DNA of 64,000 nucleotides from an uncultured Sphingomonadaceae bacterium (GCA_913060895.1 CAJXSN010000006.1:1-64000); one strand, 5' to 3'; shown: positions 16,520 through 26,688, counted from the first letter of the stretch. Notes: generated by a model from the sequence alone, not told the origin. Numbers and translations: made by a program.

Positions 16520-17844
16520 TAGCGATCTCCTCCTGCTGCAGCGCTGCCTGCGCTGGCGGAATGGGCAGTCGAGCCGCGCAGTGAAGCGACCATATCATCT
16601 TCTCCTGGTACGTGTTTACCGAATTCCATGCGCGCGATAGAGCGTGCGTGAACTTCGTCTGGGCCATCCGCCAGACGCAGCGTGCGCTGGTGGGCATAGG
16701 CATTGGCGAGACCGTAATCATTCGACACGCCGCCGCCTCCATGCGCCTGAATGGCATCATCAATGATCGATAGGGCCATGTTCGGGGCCTGCACCTTAAT
16801 CATAGCGATTTCCTGCTTGGCGGCTTTGTTGCCGACCTTATCCATCATGTCGGCCGCCTTGAGGCAAAGCAGACGGGTCATGTCGATATCGATGCGGGCA
16901 CGGGCCACACGCTCTTCCCATACGGAATGCTTGTAGATCGGCTTACCGAAGGCTTCGCGGCTTTGCAGACGCTTGCACATTTTTTCCAACGCTTCTTCAG
17001 CAACGCCTATGGTGCGCATGCAGTGGTGGATACGGCCGGGGCCGAGGCGCCCCTGCGCGATCTCGAAACCGCGTCCTTCGCCTAGAAGCATAGCTGTGGC
17101 GGGCACACGCACGTCGGTCATTTCTACTTCCATGTGGCCGTGAGGCGCGTCGTCGTAACCGAAAACCGGCAGGTGGCGCAGGATATTCACGCCTTTGGCG
17201 TCGATCGGCATCAGGACCATCGACTGCTGGGCATGACGCTGGGCGCTGGTGTCTGTCTTACCCATAACAATGGCGACCTTGCAGCGCGGATCGCCAAGGC
17301 CGGAGGACCACCATTTACGGCCGTTGATCACATATTCATCGCCATCGCGTTCGATGCGGCATTCAATGTTCGTGGCATCGGAACTGGCCACATCGGGCTC
17401 GGTCATGAGGAACGCAGAACGGATTTTACCGTTCATCAGCGGCTCCAGCCATTCGTCCTTCTGCTGGCGCGTACCATAGCGGTGGAACACTTCCATATTG
17501 CCGGTGTCGGGCGCGGAGCAGTTGAACACTTCGGAAGCGAAACCGATGCGGCCCATTTCCTCTGCGCATAGCGCGTATTCGAGATTGGTCAGGCCGGGAC
17601 CTTCAAATTCGAAGCTTTCTTCCACATGATGGTGGCCGTCATTGCGCGGTGGCATAAACAGGTTCCAAATGCCCTGATCCTTAGCCTTCGCTTTCAGTTC
17701 TTCGACGACCGGAATGACTTTCCAGCGGTCACCCTCGGCGTCCTGTTGCTGATACGTCGGCACGGAGGGGCGAACGTGGCTTTCGATGAAGTCGCGCACA
17801 CGGTCGCGCCAATGGCGTTGACGGTCTGTGGGTTGGAAATCCAT
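16519..17844 (-). CDS. ACAD11-like acyl-CoA dehydrogenase
   Basis: 441 aa. Strong ACAD11-type signature: [50 protein letters not shown] then HHCMRT, and [13 protein letters not shown]-binding acyl-CoA dehydrogenase fold throughout; the end has a loose Ala/Ser/Gly tail. In mammals ACAD11 acts on 4-phosphoacyl-CoA made by its own kinase domain; here the two activities are on separate genes in one operon (with the kinase at 14346). First gene of the three-gene minus-strand set; 78 bp from the transporter gene upstream. Confidence 0.94.
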   Translation of the reverse strand: MDFQPTDRQRHWRDRVRDFIESHVRPSVPTYQQQDAEGDRWKVIPVVEELKAKAKDQGIWNLFMPPRNDGHHHVEESFEFEGPGLTNLEYALCAEEMGRIGFASEVFNCSAPDTGNMEVFHRYGTRQQKDEWLEPLMNGKIRSAFLMTEPDVASSDATNIECRIERDGDEYVINGRKWWSSGLGDPRCKVAIVMGKTDTSAQRHAQQSMVLMPIDAKGVNILRHLPVFGYDDAPHGHMEVEMTDVRVPATAMLLGEGRGFEIAQGRLGPGRIHHCMRTIGVAEEALEKMCKRLQSREAFGKPIYKHSVWEERVARARIDIDMTRLLCLKAADMMDKVGNKAAKQEIAMIKVQAPNMALSIIDDAIQAHGGGGVSNDYGLANAYAHQRTLRLADGPDEVHARSIARMEFGKHVPGEDDMVASLRGSTAHSASAGSAAAGGDR

Positions 17845-17922
17845 GTTAGGGCATCCTTATTAGGGTTGTCGAAAATACAATTGGCAGCGTGTTAAAGTGT
17901 AATTTTATAAGGGCAGATATCA

Positions 17923-19371
17923 TCAAGGCACCAGACCTTCCTGAGTAGCGTCCGCCCGCGCAAGCTGGCCGAGTTTCTCCAGCCGAGCTTCGTGATCGGC
18001 CCTGTCTATCGGGAAGCGGAGCAACCAGAAAGCTGCAAACAATGCCAGCAATACGCAGGCACCAAGATACATCAGCACCATTTCATTCAGCACCGGCGTA
18101 GCAACCGAACCCGGTAAAGCTCCAGTCGACAGCTGCGAGGCGGAAACGATCTGTCCGGTCAGGAAAATACCAAATCCGGTCGCGCATTTTTGTACCAGCC
18201 AGTTGCCGGAATAAAAGACCCCCTCGGCCCGCCGACCCCCACGCTCTTCGAACAGCTCGACAATCTCGGCGATCATGGAGGACGCGGAGATCATTACCAC
18301 TACGCCAAGAGTGTTGGCCAGAAAGGTAAAAGCATAGAACAGGACAGTAGAAGGCAGGGTGCCGACCTGGGGCCAGATGCCTGCGACGAACAGAAGATAG
18401 GGAACGCAAATCAGAGCCATGGAAACAAGCGCGCTGTAAGCTGCACTTCGCGCCTTGCCCAGTTTCTGGTGCATCGGGCCGACGATGAAAAACATCAGAA
18501 TCACGCTGAAGAACAGGACCACAGGATAGGCGATCAGTGCATTGCGATCGAGCTGCCAGACAAACAGATTCAGATAGTTCGAAATGGAAAAGGTCATGCC
18601 TTGGCTGATATAGGCGGCGAGGCCGCCAGCGGCGAAGATCAGGAACGCTTTTTCTGAAAATGCCTCCCGCACCTCGGAGAAGGCAAGGCCCAGAGAAAAG
18701 GGCTCCGGCTTATTCGCTGGATAATGCGCGACCAGTTTATGCTGCCCATAAGCTGAACCAATAACCGAAACGGCCATTAATATCGCTCCGAAGATGCCAA
18801 AGACGATGTAACCGTCCTGCTGCAACAGACCTTCCGGCCCGGGCATAAATACCGTGTACGCGAGCACCATCATCAGAAGACCGCCAGCCCAACCGGAGAG
18901 ATAGCGGTATCGGAACAGCGTGGTGCGTTCGTTGTAATCCTGCGTCAGTTCCGGGACGAGGCTGACCGAGGGAACTTCGCAGGCCGACAGCAATGCACGA
19001 ACGCTGATGGCGATTGCGAGCAGACCAAGAAAGCTCGGCGCTTCTCCGCCCGGGGGCGACCAGAGCATTATCCACATCAAGGCCAGCGGTATCGGTGCTG
19101 CATACAGCCATGGCAGGCGGCGGCCCCATTTGGTGTAGGTACGGTCCGAAAGATTGCCGAGAATAGGGTCGATTACAGCATCGACCAACAGGGCGATCAG
19201 CAAGGCGGCGCTGACTACTCCAGCATCCATACCCAGAACCTGATTGTAAAAAATCAGCAGGAAGAACGAAAAGCCGGTATCTTTCACCCCGAAAGCCACC
19301 GCGCCAAAGCCGTGAATGATTTTCAGCCGCATCGGTAGAGGATGCGGGATACGGGTGGCAGCAATCGTCAT
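17923..19371 (-). CDS. GPH-family MFS transporter
   Basis: 482 aa with about 12 membrane segments. Features of the glycoside-pentoside-hexuronide:cation symporter group: DAVIDPILGNLSDRT, KWGRRLPWLYAAPIPLAL, PELTQDYNERTTLFRYR. Such transporters in sphingomonads sit in catabolic clusters and need not carry sugars. Located between the kinase/ADH/ACAD11 operon and the plus-strand acyl-CoA dehydrogenases, so it may import the substrate of this cluster. The start has an upstream region of 240 bp shared with the divergent ACAD gene. Confidence 0.9.
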   Translation of the reverse strand: MTIAATRIPHPLPMRLKIIHGFGAVAFGVKDTGFSFFLLIFYNQVLGMDAGVVSAALLIALLVDAVIDPILGNLSDRTYTKWGRRLPWLYAAPIPLALMWIMLWSPPGGEAPSFLGLLAIAISVRALLSACEVPSVSLVPELTQDYNERTTLFRYRYLSGWAGGLLMMVLAYTVFMPGPEGLLQQDGYIVFGIFGAILMAVSVIGSAYGQHKLVAHYPANKPEPFSLGLAFSEVREAFSEKAFLIFAAGGLAAYISQGMTFSISNYLNLFVWQLDRNALIAYPVVLFFSVILMFFIVGPMHQKLGKARSAAYSALVSMALICVPYLLFVAGIWPQVGTLPSTVLFYAFTFLANTLGVVVMISASSMIAEIVELFEERGGRRAEGVFYSGNWLVQKCATGFGIFLTGQIVSASQLSTGALPGSVATPVLNEMVLMYLGACVLLALFAAFWLLRFPIDRADHEARLEKLGQLARADATQEGLVP

Positions 19372-19614
19372 AAACGCACGCGACTCGATTGCCCGAGCAG
19401 TGCGAATCCTGCCTTTGTCGCTTCATCTCCCATGCCCCGCAGCCTAGGCCAGTTGCCGCGTGCGTCAACGCGAGAATCGCTTACGCTACGGCAAGCTCGA
19501 GCTTTCGCTGGTGGCTAAAGGCATGGCTTGCACCGACGGGGGAAATGCGATTACGCTTACGTCAAACAAGGGGGGTGATAAGCCCACTGTTCAATGCCCT
19601 TCAGGAGAATATGG

Positions 19615-20820
19615 ATGTCTGACACAGCCGCTCAACTGGAAACGTTTCGCAGCGAAACTCGCATCTGGCTGGAGGCAAACTGTCCCGCCGAAATGCGTGA
19701 GCCGGTGCGCGACGAAGACGACATTTATTGGGGCGGACGCAACGCAAAATTCAAATCCGACGCTCAGAAATCGTGGTTCGAGGCCTGCGTTGCGAAAGGC
19801 TACACCGTTCCGGCATGGCCCAAGGCCTATGGAGGCGCGGGTCTGGATGCCCCGAAGGCGAAAATCCTGCGCGAGGAAATGTCGCGTATAGGCGCTCGCC
19901 CTCCTCTGTCGAGCTTCGGCATCTGGATGCTTGGCCCTGCATTGCTGCATTTCGGCACTGAAGGTCAGAAGCAGCGCTTCCTCAATGAAATTGCTCGTGG
20001 TGAAATCCGTTGGTGTCAGGGCTATTCGGAGCCGGGCAGTGGATCCGACCTCGTCTCGATGCAAACCTATGGGGAGGATAAGGGCGATCACTGGGTCGTC
20101 AACGGCCAGAAGATCTGGACGTCTTACGCCGACGAGGCGGACTGGATTTTCTGCCTCGTTCGCACCGATAAATCGAACAAGTACAAGGGTATCACCTTCA
20201 TGCTGTTCGACATGGCCGGTGGCGGTGTTACGACCAAGCCGATCCTGCTGATCAGTGGCAACAGCCCGTTCTGCGAAACCTTCATGGACGATGTGAAGGT
20301 GCCCAAGAGTTACGGGGAGGATGTTCCGGCTTTCGTAGGTGAAGTGAACCGCGGCTGGGATGTTGCCAAATATCTGCTGGGTCACGAGCGTGAGATGATT
20401 TCAGGCGCTGGTGGCGGCGATCGCAATGCGGCGATCGGTTCGGCCATGCAGCGGCGGGCTGCGAAAGAGGGCGGGGCGCTGGATCCAGTGTTGCGGGCCG
20501 AAATGGCGCAGTTCGATGTCGATGCATTGGCGTATGCTGCGATGGGTGAGAAATTCCTCGACGAGATCAAGGTGGGCAAAGCGCATCCTGCCCAGCCAAA
20601 TATGATGAAATATGTCGGAACCGAGTTGAACAAGCGTCGCCACGAACTGATGATGTCTGCTGGTGGCAGCACCGCTCTGGAATGGGACAGTGAAGAAACC
20701 AAGGGCGGCAAGCAGCCCCGGGACTGGCTGCGGACAAAGGCGAATTCGATTGAAGGCGGTACCAGCGAAGTGATGCTGAACGTTATTTCCAAACGGATTC
20801 TCGAACTGCCCGATAGCTGA
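19615..20820 (+). CDS. acyl-CoA dehydrogenase, large-type
   Basis: 401 aa from ATG 19615, with CAGGAGAA just upstream; the frame opens earlier at 19594. Core motifs GYSEPGSGSDLVSMQT, WVVNGQKIWTSYADEADW, and NSIEGGTSEVMLNVISKRIL. FAD-dependent alpha,beta-dehydrogenation of an acyl-CoA. The next gene is a second, shorter acyl-CoA dehydrogenase 112 bp downstream; paired ACADs like these often form alpha2beta2 enzymes for branched or cyclic acyl-CoA (e.g. steroid side chains). The pairing as one heteromer is inference. Confidence 0.93.
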   Translation: MSDTAAQLETFRSETRIWLEANCPAEMREPVRDEDDIYWGGRNAKFKSDAQKSWFEACVAKGYTVPAWPKAYGGAGLDAPKAKILREEMSRIGARPPLSSFGIWMLGPALLHFGTEGQKQRFLNEIARGEIRWCQGYSEPGSGSDLVSMQTYGEDKGDHWVVNGQKIWTSYADEADWIFCLVRTDKSNKYKGITFMLFDMAGGGVTTKPILLISGNSPFCETFMDDVKVPKSYGEDVPAFVGEVNRGWDVAKYLLGHEREMISGAGGGDRNAAIGSAMQRRAAKEGGALDPVLRAEMAQFDVDALAYAAMGEKFLDEIKVGKAHPAQPNMMKYVGTELNKRRHELMMSAGGSTALEWDSEETKGGKQPRDWLRTKANSIEGGTSEVMLNVISKRILELPDS

Positions 20821-20932
20821 GCAATTTCACCGGCGCGGTCCTTGACCGAGCCGATTTTCATTCGACTTTGAGATTAGCGACATTCCTTTACCCGCCGAGA
20901 TGACGGGCCGGAATGACGGGAGAGAAAACACC

Positions 20933-22072
20933 ATGCCATTGTATCACAACGAAGATCAGGCGATGCTCGCGGACTCCGCCGCTCAGTTTATGAGCGAAGA
21001 AGGTGCCATCGCAAAGCAACTGCGCCACTGGCGCGACCGCGATTGTAAGGACGGCTTCGGTCACGGCCTTTGGAAGCAGTTCGGCGAAATGGGGTTCACC
21101 GGAATTTTGATAGACGAAAACGATGGCGGCCTGGGCATGGGCCACGTCGAAGCAGGTATTGTGCTGGAACAGATCGGACGCAACCTGACCCCATCACCTT
21201 TCCTGACCAGCTCGGTTCTTGCGGCAACAGCGTTGAAGCATGGCGGTACTGACCTGAAAGGCAAATATCTTCCCGGACTGATCGCGGGGGAGCATGTCTT
21301 CGCCGTGGCGATCGACGAAGGTGCGAAGCACCGTCCTGAACGCATTGCTTGCAAAGCAGAAAAATCTGGCAACGGTTTCAAACTGTCCGGGCAGAAGAAT
21401 TTTGTTGTCTATGGGGCCAGTGCGGATATGCTTGTCGTGGCGGCACGCACTTCGGGTGGTGACAGCGATACGGACGGGATAACGCTTTTTGCCGTGCCCA
21501 GAGATGCGCCTGGCATGACGCATGATTCCGTTCGCTTGGTCGACAGTTCGATGGCGACACACACCAAATTCGATAGTGTCGAGTTGGACGGCGATGCAGT
21601 AATCGGCGAGGTCGATGGCGGACGCGAAATCCTGAATGCAATGCTGGATGCAGGCCGTGTCGGTTCCGCTGCAGAAGGTTGCGGCGTGGCGGGCGGCGCG
21701 TTCGACATGACAATCGATTACCTCAAACAGCGCAAACAATTCGGCAGACTGATCGGTGAATTTCAGGCGTTGCAGCACCGCGCCAGCCACCTTTACTCCG
21801 AAGTGGAAATCGCCCGCGCGGTGACGATCAAGGCCCAGCAACTGCTCGACGGCGGATCGGAGAAAGCATCGCTGATGGTATCGGTAGCAAAGGCCAAGGC
21901 GTCCAAAACTGCCGGCCTGTCGGTTCGGGAAGGCGTGCAGATGCATGGCGGCATCGGAATGACAGACGAATACGACATCGGCCTGTTCATGAAGCGCGAC
22001 CGGGCCCTTCAGGAATTTCTGGGCGACGAATATTACCATACCAACCGTGTCGCTGAACTGAGCGGATACTGA
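20933..22072 (+). CDS. acyl-CoA dehydrogenase, second subunit type
   Basis: 379 aa from the ATG at 20933 (MPLYHNEDQAML), with GGGAGAG upstream. Family segments: GFTGILIDENDGGLGMGHVE, KLSGQKNFVVYGASADMLV, QRKQFGRLIGEFQALQHR and VQMHGGIGMTDEYDIGLFMK. Shorter and more divergent than the preceding ACAD, as usual for partner subunits. Followed 13 bp later by an SDR gene, so the three plus-strand genes are likely one operon of a beta-oxidation-type pathway. Confidence 0.93.
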   Translation: MPLYHNEDQAMLADSAAQFMSEEGAIAKQLRHWRDRDCKDGFGHGLWKQFGEMGFTGILIDENDGGLGMGHVEAGIVLEQIGRNLTPSPFLTSSVLAATALKHGGTDLKGKYLPGLIAGEHVFAVAIDEGAKHRPERIACKAEKSGNGFKLSGQKNFVVYGASADMLVVAARTSGGDSDTDGITLFAVPRDAPGMTHDSVRLVDSSMATHTKFDSVELDGDAVIGEVDGGREILNAMLDAGRVGSAAEGCGVAGGAFDMTIDYLKQRKQFGRLIGEFQALQHRASHLYSEVEIARAVTIKAQQLLDGGSEKASLMVSVAKAKASKTAGLSVREGVQMHGGIGMTDEYDIGLFMKRDRALQEFLGDEYYHTNRVAELSGY

Positions 22073-22085
22073 GGGAGACCGGACA

Positions 22086-22895
22086 ATGATGAAACTGAAC
22101 GAACTTTTCGGCCTAGAAGGCAAAATCGCATTGGTCACCGGTGGCAGCCGCGGCATCGGCAAGATGATCGTGGAAGGCCTTCTGGAAGCTGGCTGCGCGC
22201 GGGTTTATATCGTCGCGCGCAAGAAAGAGCAGGTGGATGAAACCTCCGCCGAACTGGGTGACAAGGTCGTCGGGCTGATCGGCGATCTGTCGCAGATGGA
22301 CGGTATCACGCAGTTGACCGATGAATTGTCCTCGCGCGAAGACAGGCTGGACCTGCTGGTCAACAACGCCGGCGCTGCGTGGGGCGAGCCGTTCGAGGAA
22401 TTCGGCGAAGCAGGTTGGGACCGGACGATGGACCTCAACCTGAAAACGCCGTTTTTCCTGACGCAGAAACTGATGCCGCTGCTGAAAGCTGCTGCCACCA
22501 AGGAACGCCCTGCAAAAGTGCTGATGATTGCATCCATCGACGGGATGAAATCAAACCCGTGGCCCACCTATCCGTATCAGGCATCGAAGGCGGGCCTGAT
22601 CCACCTGACGCGCCGCATGGCGGCCGAGCTGGTCGGGCACAATATCATCGTCAACGGCATCGGGCCGGGCGCATTTCCCAGCGCAATGAACCGGGCGGCC
22701 CGCGACAATGCCGACCTGGTCGAGAAGGGCATCCCTTCGCGCCGCATCGGTGTGACCGAAGATATGGCCGCCGGCGCAATCTACCTTCTCAGCCGGGCAG
22801 GGGATTATGTTGTGGGCACGACGATCCCAATCGATGGCGGCGTGGTGAACGCCAATATCGGTGCAGGCAACTTCGTCGATCCTTCGGGAGGTTGA
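22086..22895 (+). CDS. SDR family oxidoreductase
   Basis: 269 aa. Cofactor motif VTGGSRGIGKMI, NNAGAAWGEPFEEF, catalytic Ser/Tyr/Lys region (MIASIDGM, then YPYQASKAGLIHL), and the C-terminal GTTIPIDGG. Classical short-chain dehydrogenase, probably a 3-hydroxyacyl-CoA or alcohol dehydrogenase of the cluster; RhlG-like in appearance. Last gene of the plus-strand operon; a strong bidirectional hairpin follows the stop. Confidence 0.93.
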   Translation: MMKLNELFGLEGKIALVTGGSRGIGKMIVEGLLEAGCARVYIVARKKEQVDETSAELGDKVVGLIGDLSQMDGITQLTDELSSREDRLDLLVNNAGAAWGEPFEEFGEAGWDRTMDLNLKTPFFLTQKLMPLLKAAATKERPAKVLMIASIDGMKSNPWPTYPYQASKAGLIHLTRRMAAELVGHNIIVNGIGPGAFPSAMNRAARDNADLVEKGIPSRRIGVTEDMAAGAIYLLSRAGDYVVGTTIPIDGGVVNANIGAGNFVDPSGG

Positions 22896-22901
22896 TATAT
22901 C

Positions 22902-22939
22902 GGGCAGGAAGGGGGCGCAGATTTTCCCCCCTTCCTGCC
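22902..22939. terminator. bidirectional terminator between SDR gene and gmk
   Basis: GGCAGGAAGGGGG (22903-22915) pairs perfectly with CCCCCTTCCTGCC (22927-22939), a 13-bp stem with an 11-nt loop, between two convergent genes. It can serve both the plus-strand SDR operon and the minus-strand gmk. Confidence 0.8.
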
Positions 22940-22946
22940 TATAATT

Positions 22947-23606
22947 CTAAAGCGTTAGTTCCCGGACGAATGGGATCAGGCCGGTTTGCCGTGTCCGCCG
23001 CATGCGTTCTGCGTTGAGGATTTCGCTTACCTTGGCAAAACACATTTCCAGATTGTCGTTGATCACGACGTAATCATATTCTGCCCAATGACTGATTTCC
23101 GCCTTGGCTCGTTCCATGCGTGAATCGATTATGTCGGGGCTGTCCGTTCCGCGCCCTTCCAGCCGGTGGCGCAGGGCATCGATGCTGGGCGGCAGGATAA
23201 ACACGCTGACGGTGTCCTGCTGGTCCTTCTGGTAGAGCTGCTGCGTGCCCTGCCAGTCGATATCGAACAGGAAATCCTGTCCATCTTTCAGCGCATTGCG
23301 GATGTGTCCCTTCGGCGTGCCGTAGCGATGGCCGAACACGTGGGCCCATTCGTAAAAATCGTCTTCTTCGACCATGCGATCAAAGCCCGCATCATCGACA
23401 AAATGATAATGCACGCCTTCTATCTCGCCTTCGCGGGGAGGGCGGGTCGTCACGCTGACCGAGAGTTTTATTTCCTCGTCGGAAGCCAGCAATTTGCGCG
23501 CAATCGTGGTCTTCCCCGCACCGGATGGCGAGGAAAGAATGAACATCAGTCCACGGCGGTGGAGGGTGTCGGAATCCTGTGTTTTATCGGACGGGGCACT
23601 GGTCAT
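22947..23606 (-). CDS. gmk: guanylate kinase
   Basis: 219 aa from ATG 23606. P loop ILSSPSGAGKTTIARKLL, GMP-binding SVSVTTRPPREGEIEGVHYHF, and FLFDIDWQGTQQL. It phosphorylates GMP to GDP, essential for nucleotide and ppGpp pools; cytosolic. The upstream part of the frame (to 23663) has no homology. A 135-residue hypothetical gene lies 84 bp upstream on the same strand; the strong hairpin at 22902 closes the unit. Confidence 0.97.
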   Translation of the reverse strand: MTSAPSDKTQDSDTLHRRGLMFILSSPSGAGKTTIARKLLASDEEIKLSVSVTTRPPREGEIEGVHYHFVDDAGFDRMVEEDDFYEWAHVFGHRYGTPKGHIRNALKDGQDFLFDIDWQGTQQLYQKDQQDTVSVFILPPSIDALRHRLEGRGTDSPDIIDSRMERAKAEISHWAEYDYVVINDNLEMCFAKVSEILNAERMRRTRQTGLIPFVRELTL

Positions 23607-23690
23607 GCCCGCTCTTGCCCTTTCAGCAACGGGGAAATCAAGCATAAGCAGAGCGCCGGTCATTTTCGCGGCCGAATCTAGCAGCCGGAT

Positions 23691-24098
23691 TTAGTCGTCG
23701 GATGCCTGTTTCATCAGTTCCCTGTCGCCCTTGAGCCGTGCCCTGCGCGATTTGCCCCGGTCGAACAGCGTCTTGGCAAGCATACCGCTACCCACGACCA
23801 CCGCACCGGGCAACGATCGTGTCGCCAGCTTCGCAAGCGCGAATCCGGTCAGCGATTTTGCCAGTGACCGGTTTTCGACCATCTCGGAAGCGGCATCCTT
23901 GCCGTATCGTCCGCGAAGGAGCCCCTTCTCTACAGCACCGCGCAGGACATAGGTTCCGGTGCGCATGGCGATGTCCGCCATAATGAGATTGCTCGCCGGA
24001 TTGGGGGTCGGGCCGGGGACGTCGCGCCGACTGCCCGGCGTTTCCTTGCGAACTTCATCCAGCGCTTTGGCACCATATTCCTCGACGTGTTTTACCAT
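23691..24098 (-). CDS. hypothetical protein with a hydrophobic helix
   Basis: 135 aa. N-terminal charged region with Pro/Gly (GSRRDVPGPTPNPASN), then IMADIAMRTGTYVLRGAVEKGLLRG, a mildly hydrophobic stretch (TRSLPGAVVVGSGMLAKTLF), and a very basic end (RGKSRRARLKGDRELMK). Sphingomonad-type conserved hypothetical by appearance; no named family. It sits between SspB and gmk, all minus strand. Not clearly membrane-bound. Confidence 0.65.
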   Translation of the reverse strand: MVKHVEEYGAKALDEVRKETPGSRRDVPGPTPNPASNLIMADIAMRTGTYVLRGAVEKGLLRGRYGKDAASEMVENRSLAKSLTGFALAKLATRSLPGAVVVGSGMLAKTLFDRGKSRRARLKGDRELMKQASDD

Positions 24099-24167
24099 AA
24101 GATGGCCCCTGAAACTCTGCCCCCCGCACCGAAATGCGGTGTGCCGGGCCGGTTCTGGCCTGGCGCT

Positions 24168-24671
24168 CTAACTCTTCCGACCGAAATCGACCGTAACGAC
24201 GTTTGATCCGTCGTCACTATCTGTAACGGCCGGATGCGCGCCCTGTTCCGTCTCGTCGTTCTCTGGCGTGTCGTGTTCTTCCGGAGTCATGTCAGCTACA
24301 GTCGCCTGAAACTGCAGACCAAAATCTACCGCAGGGTCCACGAAAGCGGTGATTGCCGCATAGGGAATGTCCAGCTTCGATGGCATCTGGTTGAAACTGA
24401 GGCCGACGCTGAAGCCTTCTTCGCTGACTTCCAAGTCCCAGAATTTGTTCTGCAGGACGATAGTCATCTCATCAGGGAATCGTTCCTTCAGGTGCTGCGG
24501 GATGGATACGCCCGTCGCTTCTGTTTTGAACGTGATGTAAAAATGGTGGTCGCCCGGCAGTTCGTTCGGGCCCTTGGCAATTTCGCCAAGAACGCGGCCA
24601 ACCACGGCGCGCAGGGCTTCCTGTACGATCTCGTCATAGGGGATCAGGCTGTCTGGTGCATCATCGCTCAT
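24168..24671 (-). CDS. sspB: SspB-like ClpXP adaptor (alpha type)
   Basis: 167 aa from ATG 24671 ([20 protein letters not shown]). The substrate-binding barrel includes [17 protein letters not shown] and [14 protein letters not shown], then [24 protein letters not shown] long acidic linker leads to the C-terminal ClpX-binding motif [10 protein letters not shown]. It delivers ssrA-tagged and other substrates to ClpXP. It starts about 85 bp from, and divergent to, hisB. Confidence 0.93.
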   Translation of the reverse strand: MSDDAPDSLIPYDEIVQEALRAVVGRVLGEIAKGPNELPGDHHFYITFKTEATGVSIPQHLKERFPDEMTIVLQNKFWDLEVSEEGFSVGLSFNQMPSKLDIPYAAITAFVDPAVDFGLQFQATVADMTPEEHDTPENDETEQGAHPAVTDSDDGSNVVTVDFGRKS

Positions 24672-24756
24672 ATCGCGCAGACAAGTGGCGCTGGCGAGCG
24701 CGCCGGTCAAGCGGGAATGCTTGCTTGCGAACAGTCATCCCCTATATCGCGCAGCT

Positions 24757-25350
24757 ATGCGAACAGGCCGGATCAGCCGCGACACTGCGGAAACCAAAAT
24801 CGCCATCGAGGTCAATCTCGACGGGACAGGCACGTATGATGTCAGCACCGGGATCGGTTTCCTCGATCATATGGTGGAGCAGTTTTCCCGCCATTCGCTG
24901 ATCGATGTCACCATGAAGGTGGACGGCGACCTGCATATCGACCAGCATCATACCACCGAAGACAGCGCGCTGGCCCTGGGGCAGGCACTGGCAGAGGCTC
25001 TTGGCGACAAGGGCGGGATCGGCCGGTACGGCGCCGCCTATTCACCGATGGACGAGACGTTGTCGCGCGTATCGCTGGATATCTCCGGCCGTCCCTATCT
25101 GGTGTGGCGGGCGGGCTTCACTCAGGAAAAGCTGGGTGAATGGGATACCGAACTGATCGAGCACTGGTTCCATTCCGTTGCCCAGACAGCCGGACTAACG
25201 CTGCATATCGAGCTGCTGTACGGCCAGAACAACCACCACATCTGCGAGAGCATCTACAAGGGATTTGCCCGAGCAATGCGTCAGGCTGTCGAGCGCGACC
25301 CGCGCAAGGGCGACGCGATACCAAGTACCAAGGGGCAACTGGGTGGCTAA
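24757..25350 (+). CDS. hisB: imidazoleglycerol-phosphate dehydratase
   Basis: 197 aa from ATG 24757 ([15 protein letters not shown]); earlier in-frame starts run into sspB. The di-manganese His motifs HQHHTTED and NNHHICES are intact, along with TGIGFLDHM. Monofunctional HisB, lacking the phosphatase domain of enterics. It removes water from IGP to give imidazole-acetol phosphate. First of the his series; its stop overlaps the GTG start of hisH by 8 nt. Confidence 0.97.
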   Translation: MRTGRISRDTAETKIAIEVNLDGTGTYDVSTGIGFLDHMVEQFSRHSLIDVTMKVDGDLHIDQHHTTEDSALALGQALAEALGDKGGIGRYGAAYSPMDETLSRVSLDISGRPYLVWRAGFTQEKLGEWDTELIEHWFHSVAQTAGLTLHIELLYGQNNHHICESIYKGFARAMRQAVERDPRKGDAIPSTKGQLGG

Positions 25351-25960
25351 CACCGTAGCGTTGATCGATTACGGCGCGGGCAATCTTCATTCGGTAGAGA
25401 ACGCATTGCTGGCAGTGGGTGCGGACGTGGTTGTCACCGCCGACCCACGCGATGTTGCTGCGGCGAGCCGGATTGTCTTGCCCGGGGTTGGGTCTTTCAA
25501 GGCGTGCATGGATGGTCTGAGCGCGATCGGCGGCATGTCGGAAACGCTGGAAACGCGCGTGTTCAAGGACGCCGTTCCATTCCTTGGCATTTGCGTGGGC
25601 ATGCAACTGATGGCGCAGGCCGGATTGGAGCACGGCACGCACAAGGGGCTGGGCTGGGTCGAAGGATCGGTCGCTGCCATGACGGCATCTGCCGATGTGA
25701 AAGTGCCGCATATGGGCTGGAACTCGGTCACCCCGACAGGTCCGGGTTCACTGGTCGAGGCGGGCCAAGCCTATTTCCTTCATTCCTATGCTTTCGAACC
25801 GGTTCAGTCCGCCAGTTCGGTTCGCGCCGTTACGGATCATGGCGGACCTGTAGTGGCTGCAATACAGGAAGGGACGGCTCTGGGCGTGCAGTTCCATCCT
25901 GAAAAGAGCCAACGCTATGGCCTCGACCTTTTATCTCGCTTCCTGGAGTGGAAACCTTGA
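25343..25960 (+). CDS. hisH: imidazole glycerol phosphate synthase, glutaminase subunit
   Basis: 205 aa from GTG 25343 ([14 protein letters not shown]), overlapping hisB by 8 nt. Class I amidotransferase: nucleophile Cys in FLGICVGMQ, and His/Glu in [12 protein letters not shown]. It supplies ammonia to HisF for IGP and AICAR formation. Upstream frame to 25265 is not homologous, which with the overlap supports the GTG start. Confidence 0.96.
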   Translation: MANTVALIDYGAGNLHSVENALLAVGADVVVTADPRDVAAASRIVLPGVGSFKACMDGLSAIGGMSETLETRVFKDAVPFLGICVGMQLMAQAGLEHGTHKGLGWVEGSVAAMTASADVKVPHMGWNSVTPTGPGSLVEAGQAYFLHSYAFEPVQSASSVRAVTDHGGPVVAAIQEGTALGVQFHPEKSQRYGLDLLSRFLEWKP

Positions 25961-26688
25961 TCGTATTTCCTGCAATCGACCTGAAAAACGGTGAAGTCGT
26001 CCGTCTTGCCGAAGGCGATATGGACCGCGCGACGGTTTATGGCGATGATCCGGCTGCGCAGGCCATGATGTTTGCCGAAGCCGGCGCGAAATATCTCCAT
26101 GTCGTCGACCTTGACGGCGCATTTGCCGGCGAAAGCCGCAATCGCGCCGCCGTCGAGGCGATTGTCGAGCAATTTCCGGGCCATGTGCAGTTGGGCGGCG
26201 GTATCCGTGAGCGCACTGCAGTGGACGGCTGGTTCAATCTTGGGGTCTCGCGGCTGGTAATCGGCACTGCTGCTCTCAAGAATCCCGAATTTGTAAAAGA
26301 CATGGCCCGCGAATACGAAGGCGGGATTGTCGTCGCCGTGGATGCCCGCGACGGAATGGTTGCGACCGAGGGCTGGGCCGAAGTGTCCGATGTGCCGGTA
26401 GGCGATATGGCCCGCCGGTTCGAAGATGCCGGCGTCGCCAGCCTGCTGTTTACCGATGTGGGGCGTGACGGAATGCTGACCGGCTGCAATATCGAGGCGA
26501 CGGTCGATCTGGCGCAGCAAAGCGATTTGCCAGTCATCGCCAGCGGCGGCGTGAAGGGCATCGACGACATTCACATGCTGGGCATGCAGGCGCATCACGG
26601 TATCGAAGGCGTTATCACGGGCCGTGCGATTTATGACGGGCGTCTGGATCTGGCCACTGCGCTGGCAATGGCGGCCCGCGCCGAATGA
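25957..26688 (+). CDS. hisA: phosphoribosylformimino-AICAR ribotide isomerase
   Basis: 243 aa if started at TTG 25957, giving [12 protein letters not shown] as in most HisA proteins; this TTG overlaps the hisH stop (TTGA) and has GGAG 9-10 nt upstream. A GTG at 25948 is the alternative. TIM barrel with catalytic Asp in [12 protein letters not shown] and in [12 protein letters not shown], and phosphate-binding GGGIR and SGGV. It converts ProFAR to PRFAR. Overlaps hisF start by 4 nt. Confidence 0.96.
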   Translation: MIVFPAIDLKNGEVVRLAEGDMDRATVYGDDPAAQAMMFAEAGAKYLHVVDLDGAFAGESRNRAAVEAIVEQFPGHVQLGGGIRERTAVDGWFNLGVSRLVIGTAALKNPEFVKDMAREYEGGIVVAVDARDGMVATEGWAEVSDVPVGDMARRFEDAGVASLLFTDVGRDGMLTGCNIEATVDLAQQSDLPVIASGGVKGIDDIHMLGMQAHHGIEGVITGRAIYDGRLDLATALAMAARAE

